Origin: Sporopachydermia quercuum
Taxonomy: Eukaryota > Ascomycota > Sporopachydermiomycetes > Sporopachydermiales > Sporopachydermiaceae
Direction of reading: 5' to 3'
Length of the DNA stretch: 64,000 nt
Assembly (NCBI GenBank): GCA_001599295.1
Contig: BCGN01000007.1
Span: 446,433 to 510,432 of the forward strand
A program made the translations under genes and the position numbers. The first letter of the stretch is position 1, and the number at the start of each line of letters is the position of its first letter. Under the pieces are notes generated by a model. It ran no database searches, was not told the DNA's origin, and worked only from the letters and a program-made list of their open reading frames with translations. Positions 10,205-21,215 of the stretch are shown in pieces.

Positions 10205-11368
10205 ATGACCCAAACTAAATACGAAGACACTTTCTTCTTCACCTCTGAATCTGTTGGTGAAGGACATCCTGACAAGATCTGTGATCAAGTCTCCGATGCC
10301 ATCTTAGACGCCTGCTTGGCAGTTGATCCTTTATCCAAGGTTGCCTGTGAAACTGCTGCTAAGACCGGCATGATAATGGTTTTCGGTGAAATCACCACCA
10401 AAGCACAAATTGACTTCCAAAAGGTTGTCCGTGATGCCGTTAAGCACATTGGTTATGACCATTCCGATAAGGGATTTGACTATAAGACCTGTAATGTTTT
10501 GGTTGCTATTGAACAGCAATCTCCAGATATTGCCCAAGGTCTTCACTACGAGAAAGCTTTGGAAGATTTAGGAGCTGGTGATCAAGGTATTATGTTCGGT
10601 TATGCTACTGATGAAACCGAAGAATTATTACCCTTGACAATTTTACTCGCCCATAAGCTTAATAAGGCTATGGCTGACGCCAGAAGAGACGGCTCTCTTG
10701 GCTGGTTGCGACCTGACAGTAAGACTCAAGTTACAATTGAATACGCTAATGTCAATGGTGCCACTATTCCTTTGAGAGTTGATACTGTTGTTATTTCTAC
10801 TCAGCATGCTGAAGAAATCTCTACTGAAGATTTGAGAACAGAAATTTTGGAAAAAATCATCAAGAAGACCATTCCTGCTAACTTATTAGACGATAAGACC
10901 ATTTATCACATTCAACCATCAGGAAGATTCGTCATTGGTGGTCCTCAGGGTGACGCTGGTCTTACTGGTCGTAAGATTATTGTTGATACTTATGGTGGAT
11001 GGGGTGCTCACGGTGGCGGTGCTTTCTCCGGTAAGGATTTCTCAAAGGTCGACAGATCTGCTGCTTATGCTGCCAGATGGGTTGCCAAGTCTATTGTTGC
11101 CGCTGGTTTAGCCAAGCGTGCTTTAGTTCAGTTCTCTTACGCCATTGGTGTCGCTGAACCTTTGTCTATTCACGTTGATACCTACGGTACTTCCAAATAC
11201 TCATCCTCTGAATTGGTTGAAATCGTCAGAAAGAACTTTGACTTGAGACCTGGTGTCATTGTCAAGGAATTGAACTTAGCTCGTCCTATTTACTTCAAGA
11301 CTGCTTCTTATGGTCATTTCACCAATCAAGAAAATAGCTGGGAAAAGCCAAAGGCTCTTACTTTGTAA
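10205..11368 (+). CDS. SAM2: S-adenosylmethionine synthetase
   Basis: Makes S-adenosylmethionine from methionine and ATP in the cytosol. The protein has 387 residues, against 382-384 in S. cerevisiae Sam1/Sam2. All family signatures are present: [19 protein letters not shown] near the N-terminus (His and Asp at the active site), [12 protein letters not shown], the flexible-loop lysines, [18 protein letters not shown], and the glycine-rich [15 protein letters not shown]. The frame is open upstream to 10112 but only from a TTG. The ATG at 10205, just before [19 protein letters not shown], matches the family start. Codon use is biased towards GGT, GCT and AAG, as expected for an abundant enzyme. 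Only one copy lies in the window; the symbol could equally be SAM1. Confidence 0.96.
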   Translation: MTQTKYEDTFFFTSESVGEGHPDKICDQVSDAILDACLAVDPLSKVACETAAKTGMIMVFGEITTKAQIDFQKVVRDAVKHIGYDHSDKGFDYKTCNVLVAIEQQSPDIAQGLHYEKALEDLGAGDQGIMFGYATDETEELLPLTILLAHKLNKAMADARRDGSLGWLRPDSKTQVTIEYANVNGATIPLRVDTVVISTQHAEEISTEDLRTEILEKIIKKTIPANLLDDKTIYHIQPSGRFVIGGPQGDAGLTGRKIIVDTYGGWGAHGGGAFSGKDFSKVDRSAAYAARWVAKSIVAAGLAKRALVQFSYAIGVAEPLSIHVDTYGTSKYSSSELVEIVRKNFDLRPGVIVKELNLARPIYFKTASYGHFTNQENSWEKPKALTL

Positions 11369-12720
11369 GTAAGATCTCTGCCCAGTTTTTCGATCATTAC
11401 GACACACCCTGGATTTTAACATAGGTTGAGCTTTGTCTCCATGGTTTAACTCCTCTTATGTATATATGAAAAATAACTATTTAATTAACTCAATACTGAC
11501 GCTCAACTCGTCGTATTGGCCAACAGTTGATTTTCATTCAGGTTATAATAGTTTCGCTGCTATGATTATACCTGGTTGATCTTTACTGTTTGCATCATAT
11601 TCACGTGCATATTTCTGTTTTTACGTTCATCTTTTTCATAATTACTTAACTGTACCATTTCTCTTTGTTTCTTTCATTATTCTTTATTCTTATATTCAGG
11701 CTGGGTCACTTCTTAGAGTTTTTACTGTATGGTGGTTCCTTCATCTTTATTGGTTATCAGGGTTTGGGAGATAAATGATTTACTTTGCAGGTCCTCAACG
11801 GGCTTTAATATAATAATGTTTTCATTGGGATTTTTGTAGTTTGTAGGATTAGTATATGATTGATGTAGCAGAATACCCTAAGGGTTTTGTCATTGGTGGC
11901 CTTGAAAGNTGTGATTCAGGTGCCACTGAGTTGTGCTGTAAAGTTGATATACTTGAAAAAGAAACATCCAATGGGATATGACTGAAACCACCAAGGTTGG
12001 CCCTTTCCCTGAAATTGTTGATGCTGATATCTTCGTAACTGTATTTACTTATCTAAGTCGATTGTGGCGGAGAATTAAAAAAAATAGCATAAAAATAAAG
12101 TCAACAGGACAATGAACCTCTAATGGTTTAATTTCTGAGTATAATGTAGGAGAACCAATAGCAATAACAAGTATTGTGCTTCAAGATCATATCAAAGCAA
12201 AGGGATAGAAAGGGAGAAGACAGTTAATTAGGTGAAAACGACATCTCAAGTCCTACTACTCAAGTTCTAATAATTTGACTAGAAAATGATACAGAAAAAT
12301 AATAAAACATCATAGGCATAACAAGCTACAGTAAGCTTTAATAATCTAAGATACATATATGAATCAGGAAAGATCCGATTCTTGGAGGTTGACTGGTTTA
12401 TTGGTAACAGCCATCAACTACTCGATACAGTATGCTGTTTCTCCTGATGATAAATCTTTTCATTGGGGAATGGATACTCAGGATCATATCAACAATTGAT
12501 ATAGTATTTGTTTAACTGAAGGAAGAAGCAGAGAACTGGTGGGGCGGGGTTACACTTTTTGATCTAGCAATACTCAACAACTAGATGAAAATGCGTGATA
12601 TAAATACAATTGAACAGAGAAATTAGTATTCAAATTGACATAATAAACTAAAAATACATCAGAGGCATCATCACCTTTCTATGATCGTCATAGTTTTCTT
12701 CTTCACTTATCTCGTTCAGT
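11369..12720. other. Convergent intergenic region between SAM synthetase and TAF8
   Basis: About 1.35 kb after both stop codons, with no open frame above 60 codons. It contains an ACCCTAAGGGT palindrome at 11875-11885, which overlaps an ACCCTAA (Tbf1-like) core. I see no RNA gene. It is long for a yeast convergent pair. Confidence 0.5.
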
Positions 12721-12821
12721 TTAATCACTATCAGAATCACTTTCTTTACTGGAAGCACCAGTTCTGTTACCATTGTCATCACTTTTACTGCTGGTGATTT
12801 TGAAACTGAGAATTGGTTTCT
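12721..12821 (-). other. TAF8: Probable true C-terminus of TAF8 in a shifted frame
   Basis: Directly after the TAF8 stop at 12822 the neighbouring frame reads on as GQSESVLKKPILSFKI and then an Asp/Ser-rich tail ending SKESDSDSD and TAA at 12723-12721. The tail has the same acidic, serine-rich style as the rest of TAF8. The change of frame falls in a GAGAAAATT repeat near 12845-12870, where one base would restore continuity. It may be a sequencing or assembly slip, or a real length variant. Shown by reading; the coding status is inferred. Confidence 0.45.
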
Positions 12822-15377
12822 TTAATACACTTTCTGATTGCCCATTTTCTCAATTTTCTCAATTTTCTCATTTTCACTCTCCATTTCATCATCATCATCA
12901 CTACCATCATAATTCTCTCCTCCAATTGTATTACTAGTAACAGTCTTGACACCACTATCCCTATCACTATTATTATCATTATTATCACTATTGTTATCAC
13001 TATTATCGTTATTATTATCATGACCATTCTCACCTGTGATACGTATTGGACTTCCAGTAGCAATCCCTCCATCATCACTATCAGTATTACTTTCACTATC
13101 ATTGACATTTAACTTGTTACTCATAACTCCACTCCCATTACTGTTTGCTTTCTTGTCTTCCTCCTCATCATTATCCTTTTCATTATCTGAGTCAAATCCA
13201 AACTCCATTTGTACCTCATCATCGTCATCATCATTGAAACCGAAACCAAAACCAAGTTCCACATCGTTCTCCTTAGCTGTTTCCTCCTGTTCTTTCATTG
13301 TTTGTAAAACTTCTTCTTTCCTTTCCCTTANCCTGTACTTTGCTCCTAACGCCATTTTCTCATCAATAGCTTCAACACAGCGCATAGCAACGTTCAATTC
13401 ACTGAAAAACGTCTTACTGAGTTCCTTGTTGATACTTTTCGTTTTAGTATTGATAGCAGATGCTTTGGAGAGGATCTCTAGTTTAATATCGGTATATGGT
13501 GATAAGTATTTGCTGATGGTGTACAAAGAATCTCTGGCTCGGAGATCTCTTCTGAGATTTGCTCTGTCGATACGAGATTCCTTTGCATGAATCCGTCTTT
13601 TGGCAAATGCTACAAGATCAAACCGATTAGGGTTATTTGATTGGAATGCTGTTTGTTGGCTGGTTCCAGAGGACGTCGATGAATCGTTCAAAGCAGCTGC
13701 TAATGGTGTTATAGGTATAGTTGATATTCCAGGGGATGATGCTAACGAGGAAGGAGCTGATGGGTCTAAATCGCTTAATGGTGAGGACATTTCGGTGGTT
13801 TTCCCATCACCGTTGTCAGTAGTGTCAATATGTGTTGTTGATTTTGGTGTAGAAGGTTCAAGAGGCCGGGGTAGTTCATCTTCAGGTGCAGCGAACCCTG
13901 TAGAGCTTGGCCCCAAATGTCCTGTAGACGCATCATTTTTACCGATAGAAGCACCAGTGGTATTCTGTTCTGATGAAGAAGCACCTGCAAACTTGAGATC
14001 TACAAGCCTTTCCTGGTTTCCCGGTAGTTGGCCCAATGGGAGGGAGCCGGTTCCATTGAAGTCTACTCGGAAAACATCCCCTACAAGCTTCTCGATGCCA
14101 GCTTGATTCACCAGTTCGTTATTCTCAGTAACAGCTATCAATTTTCTCAAGGCGAATTCACCCAGACGTCCTTCTTGCACGAGGAGCTCTCTTAGTTTCC
14201 TTGGATCTGTCTCCCGCTGAGTAGCATTAGTAAGAGTAGACATGTAAGTATGGTCAGGGGGAAAACTTGGCATCCACGAGGGGACATAAGCTGGTCTTTC
14301 ATGGGAAGGAGGTATCAGTTCAGTGATTTGCTCCCAATCTTGCTTCACTTGAATATCATGGCCAAAATATGATTCTGGTTGTAAAGTACCTTTAGTTTTA
14401 AACAGTTGAAGTAGCTTTGATTCCGAAGCTACTAGAATGTTGCAGAATTCCGGAACCTTTTCTTTATATACATATAGTTTCGAATATTCAGCGTATAACG
14501 CATTAACGGATATATTTTCCATTTTGATAAGCCCTTGAAGATCTTCTAGACACGGCTGGTGTCTTCTTTGGATAGTGCTGAACTTCTTTAGACTGGAAAC
14601 CAGCTGATTGAAGTAATCTTCAGCAGAAAAAAACAACTGAACTACCAGTTCGTCTGATACGTCTATGGCAGCAGATTGTAGTAGTAGTTTGATGACAGAT
14701 TTGAAGGATGCTCTGAAAGCATCTATGCTCGGTTTGCTAATGGCGAACTCATGTTTCAGTTTTGCCTGTATTGATTGTTTCCGCTGACTCCTTCTTCTCT
14801 CTAAATCGTTTTCAAAAAAATTTGATGGCGAATTTGGCAATGATAATGGTTTGGTCGCGTCTTTCGCATTAGTTGTGCTAGGAGTTGCAGGAGTTGTAGC
14901 AGAAATGATTGATGATGTATTGACGACAATCGAAGTAGTAGCAGAGCTAATAGCAGGATCTGAATCAACTTGAATGTTGCTATTATCATCGTCACCATAC
15001 TCATCAGCATCAAGATCCTCTTCTTCATCATCAAATTCATAAACTACTCCATCTTCAGGTATATCTTCTATATCATCAATAATAGGTACACTGGTGCCAC
15101 GAACCACAGTCTCTAGTGAGCTCTCTTTTACAATGCCAGTATCAACGTCATCGCCTTCAAACTCTACAGGAAATTCACTATCAACATCCACATCAATATC
15201 CATGCCAGTATTAACATCGTCAATAGTCAGAAAGTCCTTTCCTGGCTTAATTGATAGATCGTTCAGATCTAATGGTTGTGCATTGATAGCATCATTAGAT
15301 ACATCTGTCGAAATATGCTTCAGGTTCGTCTCATCAATCAAGTTGACTGCTTCTATATCGTCTTTTTCGTCGCTCAT
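12822..15377 (-). CDS. TAF8: TFIID subunit TAF8
   Basis: A subunit of the general transcription factor TFIID, which pairs with TAF10 through a histone fold. The start ATG at 15377 (MSDEKDDIEAV) is preferred; the frame is open up to 15470, but those codons read like a hydrophobic leader that nuclear TAFs lack. An acidic N-terminal region (about 1-150) leads to a bromodomain-associated histone fold at about 222-290 (SVIKLLLQSAAIDVSDELVV). The hallmark TAF8 motif YVPSWMPSFPPDHTYMST follows near residue 355. A basic segment KRRIHAKESRIDRANLRRDL lies downstream, then acidic Asn/Asp repeats encoded by near-perfect microsatellites. The product has 851 residues in this frame against about 510 in S. 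cerevisiae. The C-terminus is probably incomplete because the frame shifts at the last repeat (see 12721-12821). Confidence 0.88.
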   Translation of the reverse strand: MSDEKDDIEAVNLIDETNLKHISTDVSNDAINAQPLDLNDLSIKPGKDFLTIDDVNTGMDIDVDVDSEFPVEFEGDDVDTGIVKESSLETVVRGTSVPIIDDIEDIPEDGVVYEFDDEEEDLDADEYGDDDNSNIQVDSDPAISSATTSIVVNTSSIISATTPATPSTTNAKDATKPLSLPNSPSNFFENDLERRRSQRKQSIQAKLKHEFAISKPSIDAFRASFKSVIKLLLQSAAIDVSDELVVQLFFSAEDYFNQLVSSLKKFSTIQRRHQPCLEDLQGLIKMENISVNALYAEYSKLYVYKEKVPEFCNILVASESKLLQLFKTKGTLQPESYFGHDIQVKQDWEQITELIPPSHERPAYVPSWMPSFPPDHTYMSTLTNATQRETDPRKLRELLVQEGRLGEFALRKLIAVTENNELVNQAGIEKLVGDVFRVDFNGTGSLPLGQLPGNQERLVDLKFAGASSSEQNTTGASIGKNDASTGHLGPSSTGFAAPEDELPRPLEPSTPKSTTHIDTTDNGDGKTTEMSSPLSDLDPSAPSSLASSPGISTIPITPLAAALNDSSTSSGTSQQTAFQSNNPNRFDLVAFAKRRIHAKESRIDRANLRRDLRARDSLYTISKYLSPYTDIKLEILSKASAINTKTKSINKELSKTFFSELNVAMRCVEAIDEKMALGAKYRXRERKEEVLQTMKEQEETAKENDVELGFGFGFNDDDDDEVQMEFGFDSDNEKDNDEEEDKKANSNGSGVMSNKLNVNDSESNTDSDDGGIATGSPIRITGENGHDNNNDNSDNNSDNNDNNSDRDSGVKTVTSNTIGGENYDGSDDDDEMESENEKIEKIEKMGNQKVY

Positions 15378-16510
15378 TTTCTTATCATGGTTGAATTTCG
15401 CTTCGCCCTGGGTTGTCTGCCTACAAGCAGCGAATGCTAGATAGATGTAGATGGCGAAAGGAAGGAACAACCAGACTGCAAAGGGGTGCGCTGATTGTTA
15501 ATTGGTAAACAAATAAAAAAGAGGATTAGAAAGCAGTGGATTGTGTAAGTTATGATTGTGTTTTGTGAATTATTGCGTGAATTATTTTGTGGATAGCATT
15601 TTGGTTGATATTATGTGGTTTTGTGGTGATAAATATACAAACCATATATTATATGATTACGCAAACAAATATACATCTAGTAGAATTTCATACTATGGTC
15701 TAAAAGCACCTTTACATCTGTTATGGGACAAAGGGACAAAGTGAGACTTTATGTTGATAGTCCATTGAGAGAATAACAATGGAAGATGAATAGTAAGCAT
15801 TTGATATAAATGTAGAGAAATGCAAATTCTTTTCTACTGGGGAGAGAAGACTTCATGGTGAATTAGCTGCAACAAAAAAGTTGCAAAAAATATTCAGGTA
15901 AGATTGCTCCGGGAAAACTGGAAAGAATGAATGTTTATGAGAAGAGTTCTAAACATGCTGATCGGGATCAACGGAATTAAATGACATGAACATCAAATCA
16001 GCCGTCACAAGACATAAGTAGTATAATACCAGAGTACGTGTTTTCGAAATAAATCAGCTTCTAAGGCTAGCTGGCGTGGAATGGAATCGTTGATAATATA
16101 CGCATATTCAGCGCCTCTAGATCTTGTTGTCTATGACAGCAATGACCATCTGGCTTGATTCATTGCAGTCCATTTGGAGGTAATTGACTAAATATGATAA
16201 CAAAAGGATCCAGTTATTGCATGTAATCCAATGAGATATTTCCCAGCTAATGGTCATAATAAATCCATCCCCTATACTATTGTCCACCAATACCACTATT
16301 ACTTCCTACTCCTACCAATGCAAGCCANACAAAATTCAAACAGTACAATGATGTTTTATTCAGAATGTCGAAAGTTCTCCTAATCAATATATCTAATCTC
16401 CTAAAAAATAGCATAATACAGACTCTCATTCCTCTAAACTCCCTTCAAATACTTCACTTCACTTTATGTACTCTTTCCATTTGACTTTTACCCATCATAC
16501 AACAAACTAT
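15378..16510. other. Intergenic region upstream of TAF8 and downstream of DSK2
   Basis: About 1.1 kb holding the TAF8 promoter (right after 15377) and the DSK2 3' region. Short open frames (for example 15556-15744) start from non-ATG codons and resemble nothing. No RNA gene or repeat is recognised. Confidence 0.5.
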
Positions 16511-17545
16511 TTAGACAAGATTATCAAGTAATGCTTCGATGGCCCCTTGAACATTACCACCGGATCGTCTTAGAGCTCGTACGTTCTTGTCAAAATCAAA
16601 GAAACCCAATTCATTCAATTGTCTTAACTGCGATTCATATCTTTCTTCTGGAGGACGAGTATCTTCTGGTGGAGGAGCTGCAGCAGGGGATGCTCCTGGT
16701 TGAGCAAGATTACCCAAGTTTAAGAAAGGATTAAATGGCATTTGGCCAAAAGGATTGGCCAAAGGAGTTGCATCTTGTGGAGTCGACCCTGCAGCACCAG
16801 TGCTAGCAGCAGTATTTCCTGTTGATGTATTAGGAGGGTTTGATCCAAGACTAGGGAATCCTGCGTTACCTAATTGTGATTGCATGTTCAACATATCTCT
16901 CATGAATTGTGGGTTTGCTAGCATGCTTCTAAATGATTCATTTTGTAGCATTGCTCTCATTTGATCTCTCATAGGTCCTGTTAGCCCTGGTTGCGAGTTG
17001 ATAATAAAATCGATCATTTGAGGATTAGAAAGCATAGCTTGCATTGACTCTTGCATCATTGGATTTGAAAGCATGTCTGAAAGTTGGGCAGGATCAGGTA
17101 ATTGCATACCTCCATCGGGACCAAATGCAGAGGTTGGGGGTAGATTGACACGACCTGCATATCTAGCAGACGTTAGATCAGCCAAAGGATTGAAAGTACC
17201 TGTTCCTGTAGCCATTGGTATTGAAGGTGTAGGGATACTAGTAGCAGAAGTATTAGTGTTATCTCCGGTAGTGGATGCTGCGGCTGTTGACAAGGACGAT
17301 GAGCCAGTTGAAACATTAGGTTTAGCTGCGGATTTTACTAAATGAATGGTCATTCCATCTTTGATTTTATATGATTCTAATGTCTCTTCATCCTTTAACA
17401 CTCTACCAGAGAAGATCAATCGTTGTCTTTCTACTGCGATTTCACTTGTGTCAGCTATTTTACCCTTTAACTCAGCAACTGTATTAGTTGGCTCCACATC
17501 AATGGTGAACTTTTTGTCAGCTGATGATTTGATTGACACTTGCAT
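16511..17545 (-). CDS. DSK2: Ubiquilin Dsk2 (UBL-STI1-UBA shuttle factor)
   Basis: Carries polyubiquitinated proteins to the proteasome and, in S. cerevisiae, also acts in spindle-pole duplication. The 344-residue protein has a ubiquitin-like domain at residues 1-75 (KKFTIDVEPTNTVAELKGKI, then RLIFSGRVLKDEETLESY). A Thr/Ser linker follows, then an STI1-type region of repeated short helices (LSNPMMQESMQAMLSNPQM, about 155-225). A Pro/Asn/Gly-rich stretch leads to a C-terminal UBA domain (about 303-344, RQLNELGFFDFDKNVRALRR, GGNVQGAIEALL). Length compares with 373 in S. cerevisiae. The start ATG at 17545 gives the typical short UBL front. Only about 84 bases separate it from the stop of the candidate gene upstream, so its promoter would overlap that gene. 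Confidence 0.95.
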   Translation of the reverse strand: MQVSIKSSADKKFTIDVEPTNTVAELKGKIADTSEIAVERQRLIFSGRVLKDEETLESYKIKDGMTIHLVKSAAKPNVSTGSSSLSTAAASTTGDNTNTSATSIPTPSIPMATGTGTFNPLADLTSARYAGRVNLPPTSAFGPDGGMQLPDPAQLSDMLSNPMMQESMQAMLSNPQMIDFIINSQPGLTGPMRDQMRAMLQNESFRSMLANPQFMRDMLNMQSQLGNAGFPSLGSNPPNTSTGNTAASTGAAGSTPQDATPLANPFGQMPFNPFLNLGNLAQPGASPAAAPPPEDTRPPEERYESQLRQLNELGFFDFDKNVRALRRSGGNVQGAIEALLDNLV

Positions 17546-17629
17546 TGTGTTTTTAATTATCCGGATCGTTTGTTGAGCTGCGTTAATTGATCAGCAATAA
17601 ACACTTGATGGTCCAGTTTGCAACCAGAA

Positions 17630-18152
17630 TTACACTATGGAGTTCTTGATCTTAACTTGTGACCAAAGGATATTTCCGTACAGTTTCATACAAAACCCAC
17701 TTACAGTTTGTTTGAATAACTGATTGGGTAGAATATGCTTTTTCATAGCTTTGAATAAATCCTTATCAGTTGGTTGTTCAGTGAATGCAACGTTGTCAAT
17801 TTTAATGCTTTTGAGATCTGGAAGGCGTTTATGAGAAACGTCCCAATACTCGTAGAAGGTACTAGAAAAGGAGAATAAAAGATTACGTGAACAAGTGATT
17901 AAAACTGGGAATTACATAATCAAGTCACGTGAATATCAGCAAGTGCTTGTTAGCTGTGTTCTGTGTGGTACTAATCCCAATATCGGTATGGTCCGATAGT
18001 TGGCATAAGATATGAATTACAACAGAGGTAATGCTGAAATAGGCCGACATTTCGTAAATTCGGTAAATCACACCTTAAAGGTATAATTATTAAGCTAGAA
18101 ACAAAATATTCATGCAACAACAAACAACTTACTCAAATATCATAGAGAACAT
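17630..18152 (-). CDS. Candidate two-exon gene of unknown function (83 residues)
   Basis: I do not recognise it with confidence. Exon 2 (17861-17630) is an open frame of protein-like composition containing FYEYWDVSHKRLPDLKSIKI and ending at TAA. A CTTTTCTAG acceptor stands directly before it. Exon 1 (18152-18133, reading MFSMIF plus two bases) ends at a GTAAGTT donor, and joining gives MFSMIFDTFYEYW in frame. The intron is 271 bases, with AGCTAAC as a possible branch point and a CACGTG inside it. The W-x7-LPDLKSIKI stretch loosely recalls the short anaphase-promoting-complex subunit Swm1/Apc13, but this is a weak guess. A second GTAAGT at 17704-17699 inside exon 2 could allow another splice. 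It is tandem with DSK2. Confidence 0.5.
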
Positions 18153-20429
18153 GATTGTTGTTGAGACTCTTTTCAGCACGCGAAAGTCGAGTCATTATTC
18201 CGTAATTGTTTTGATCATGCTATATAATGCACAATTATGCTTGTCGCGATATTTATCTATTTATCTTTTTGACAAGTAAAAGCTTATTAAACTTTCATAT
18301 AATATTTTGAATGTCATCAACTTTTCTATAACAAGCAAACCCTATTTTTTCAGGGTCGTACTAGACTTCGAAGTAAAGTTTTGTCCTGAAACAGCAGATC
18401 ACTTGAATCTTGGATCTTGGTTTATGGGGTGCAAGACCAATTATATCCTGATTAGGTCTTGAATAACTAATGGATCGTTTTGATAGTATTATTCATAATG
18501 ATGCTAAGGAAATGCAATGATATTATGAGCCATTTTAAACTGGGTATTAAATTCTGTATCAACGGCAGTAGTTTTTCGAAAACGTCAGCAACACCTTTGG
18601 CTATTCAACGAAGACCAAAGTATCCTGACAGATTCAGGACCGGAGACTTCGCTGGCATCAGAACTTCTAATGAAACACTTCCTTTTCTGATAAATTGGAC
18701 AAACTAATGATCAATTTGGTAAATTAGCTCAGTTGTTCCTTCAACTTTTGCCTGCAAAATTTATGCAGAAACCAGTTCATGCATTCTGATTTCAAAGCAT
18801 ATTTGCTTGGCTTACATGTTGGTCATAAGTTACCCCAAGTTCAATTATCTTGTTTGCAATCGTTGCGAAGTGAAGATATTCACGGTTCAAAGNTTGCAAG
18901 GACATGAGAAAGGCTAAAAGCCTCAAATTGANCATTTAACAAAAATAGGAGTGTTCTATTATGGAAACAATTCACCAAGCTGACATGATATAACTAAGCA
19001 AGCATGANTGTACGAACAAAAGCTCCGGTTTAAAATGTCACACGATACTAGTAGGCGAAAGACCATCATAATTGTAGAATAGCCAAAGCCAGACGTTTTG
19101 TTTTATCTCGTGATCTGGAGAGTACTGCTACTTCTGTTCTAGACAAATTAATAACACCGGTTTTCGCTATAATTTATCCAGTTTGATCTTCCCCTGCCAA
19201 AAGCTATAGGCATTAGTTTCCATAGTGTTTCCCCAGCGGATTCGGCTGGAATTTCTACCCCATTCTCCAATATATCACCAAGAAAACAACAATGGCTGAA
19301 TCTCTTTACACTTATTATTGAGCTCACACTACACTTTTAAACTCATATCCAGCAAATATCGTATATATATGTTGACTGATATATGAACCCTCATAACTCA
19401 TTTACTTTTTCTTTATCTATTCTTCTCCTTCCATTTCCTGTACCAACATGCATCTCTCATGCACTCTATCGTATACCATGTCAAATTGTCACAAACTCTA
19501 ATTGTCAGTTAGTCCCGCATCCATGTAAAATAAAACCTTGCCAAAGCTTTGTTTCCTCCTCTTCTTCTCTCGCGCCCTTTTACTTTTACTTGTATACTTT
19601 GTTTGTTACAGTTAGAATGAATCAAATATGTAATCTCATCGACAGTTGAAACGATATACAATATACATTATCACTATATCTACGACACTGCAAGCAATAT
19701 ATCTCAAGTTTCACGCAATTGTTTCCTGTTCCATCAGATAGCCTGTGTGATTGATTGAGAGTCCTTTTTCTGTTGTATTTCCTATACAATTAACCCATTG
19801 ACACAAACTGGTGCTTTGTTTATTGGTATCTCATCATTATCCTCATCGTATATCAACCATAAACATATTTTGGTATCAAAGCAAAGTGGTTTTCTCTATT
19901 TACTTGCTGAAATACTGAGTTACCTCCTGACTTGAATTGGATCGAATTAGAACGATAGATTGATAGATAAATAGAAAGCTGTGATCATCGCAGAAGGAAA
20001 TAATTAATTAGCTAGGCTAGTTAATTGCATAATATACTGCATAGTTAATTGCATTATTTGTTTGTCAGTTTGTCAGTTGTTTTACCAAGATTTGATTTCT
20101 ATGGTTTCAAAGGGTGAAAATACAACCAGAAGAAAACAAGAAAAGAACAAAAGAGACTGAATTGTTTGCTGATTGGATTCTGTTCATTCCGTTGACCTTA
20201 GTCAGCATACTCTGGGTTTATGGCTAGTGCTACAGGTATTGATACTATTAACACTATTTTTGCTAACTGATAATTCAAACTATCGGCAATAACTGGCATC
20301 TGCTATAACTATCACCAACACTTCCTGACATTGGATATCACCAGACAACCAGCCCCATCCAGACAGACTACCACTATCACTATCACCATCACCATCTGCA
20401 ACCAGCATCTTTCCCCACAAATAAGAAAA
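18153..20429. other. 2.3-kb region upstream of the recombinase-fold protein gene
   Basis: No gene is supported. Open frames at 18480-18707 (non-ATG) and 19383-19649 (88 codons, starting MNPHNSFTF) look like chance: odd composition and no relatives that I recognise. A small hairpin (ACCCT/AGGGT) lies near 18337-18355. Most of this is probably promoter and a long leader of the gene at 20430, a layout typical of yeast regulators with complex control. Confidence 0.45.
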
Positions 20430-21184
20430 ATGGCTTCAGAAGACATTTCAACACCTCAAGCAACTTTGGAGATGGAGGCAAGAGCCCTTCAGAGCTTACG
20501 ACGGAAAACTGACGCTATTCTCGCTACGAATCCCCTGTTTTTCGACCATCGCAAGAAAAGAAAACTTACACAGCTGTCGGCAAGAGAAAAGAAATTAAAG
20601 CTTCTTTTGCAGAGCAAAAAAGATACCAGCAGTCACAACCTTTCTAACGATCATCAACAGAACGATGGTACTGACAGTTTACTGAAAAATGACAGTGATA
20701 AACTAGTCGCTGGTGGTAGCGGTTCGGTGCCATTACCAGGATCAGCGTCTGATGCGTCTGATGCTACTGATCCAAGTTTAGGCGGGAAAGCAAAGGTGCC
20801 CCCGTCGTTGGTGAACTCTACCACCTTGAAATCCTTGGGTTCTGTTTCTCTTACGCCAGAACAACAGGCAAACTTGCTAAGTAGTGCGAAAAACACCCGG
20901 AAGGACTACCAATCCTGTGTCAGGTTCTGGAACAAATGGTGCGACGATTGGTACAGCCACTTGCCAGAGCCCTTCCGGTATCATGTCACAAGCATTAAAA
21001 CCCTGGCATTTCTTACTTATTTGGTGAACAGAGGGAACGACAAAATACAGCCGCCTATTGATTTGGCAGAAATCGAGATGGCAAACGCTGCCAAAAAGGA
21101 TAAACCCGGCTTAGATACCGATGACAAACTCACTGATCTGGGGGATGAACCCGATGTGTCGTTAATAGATGCTACTATCAAACA

Positions 21185-21215
<31 letters not shown>

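Noticed and set aside
13036-14106. Two long plus-strand frames opposite TAF8
   Set aside because: Ser-rich shadows of acidic TAF8 repeats; TAF8 has recognisable domains on the other strand.
15378-15470. Hydrophobic extension of TAF8 resembling a signal peptide
   Set aside because: TAF8 is nuclear, and the ATG at 15377 gives a sensible acidic start. The extension is probably 5' leader.
18719-18795. tRNA-like stretch (TTAGCTCAGTTG and a CCTGC/GCAGA stem)
   Set aside because: The D-stem does not close and there is no GTTCRANYC T-loop, so it is not a tRNA.
19383-19649. 88-codon frame upstream of the recombinase-fold gene
   Set aside because: Composition follows the local C/T bias, and no relatives are recognised.
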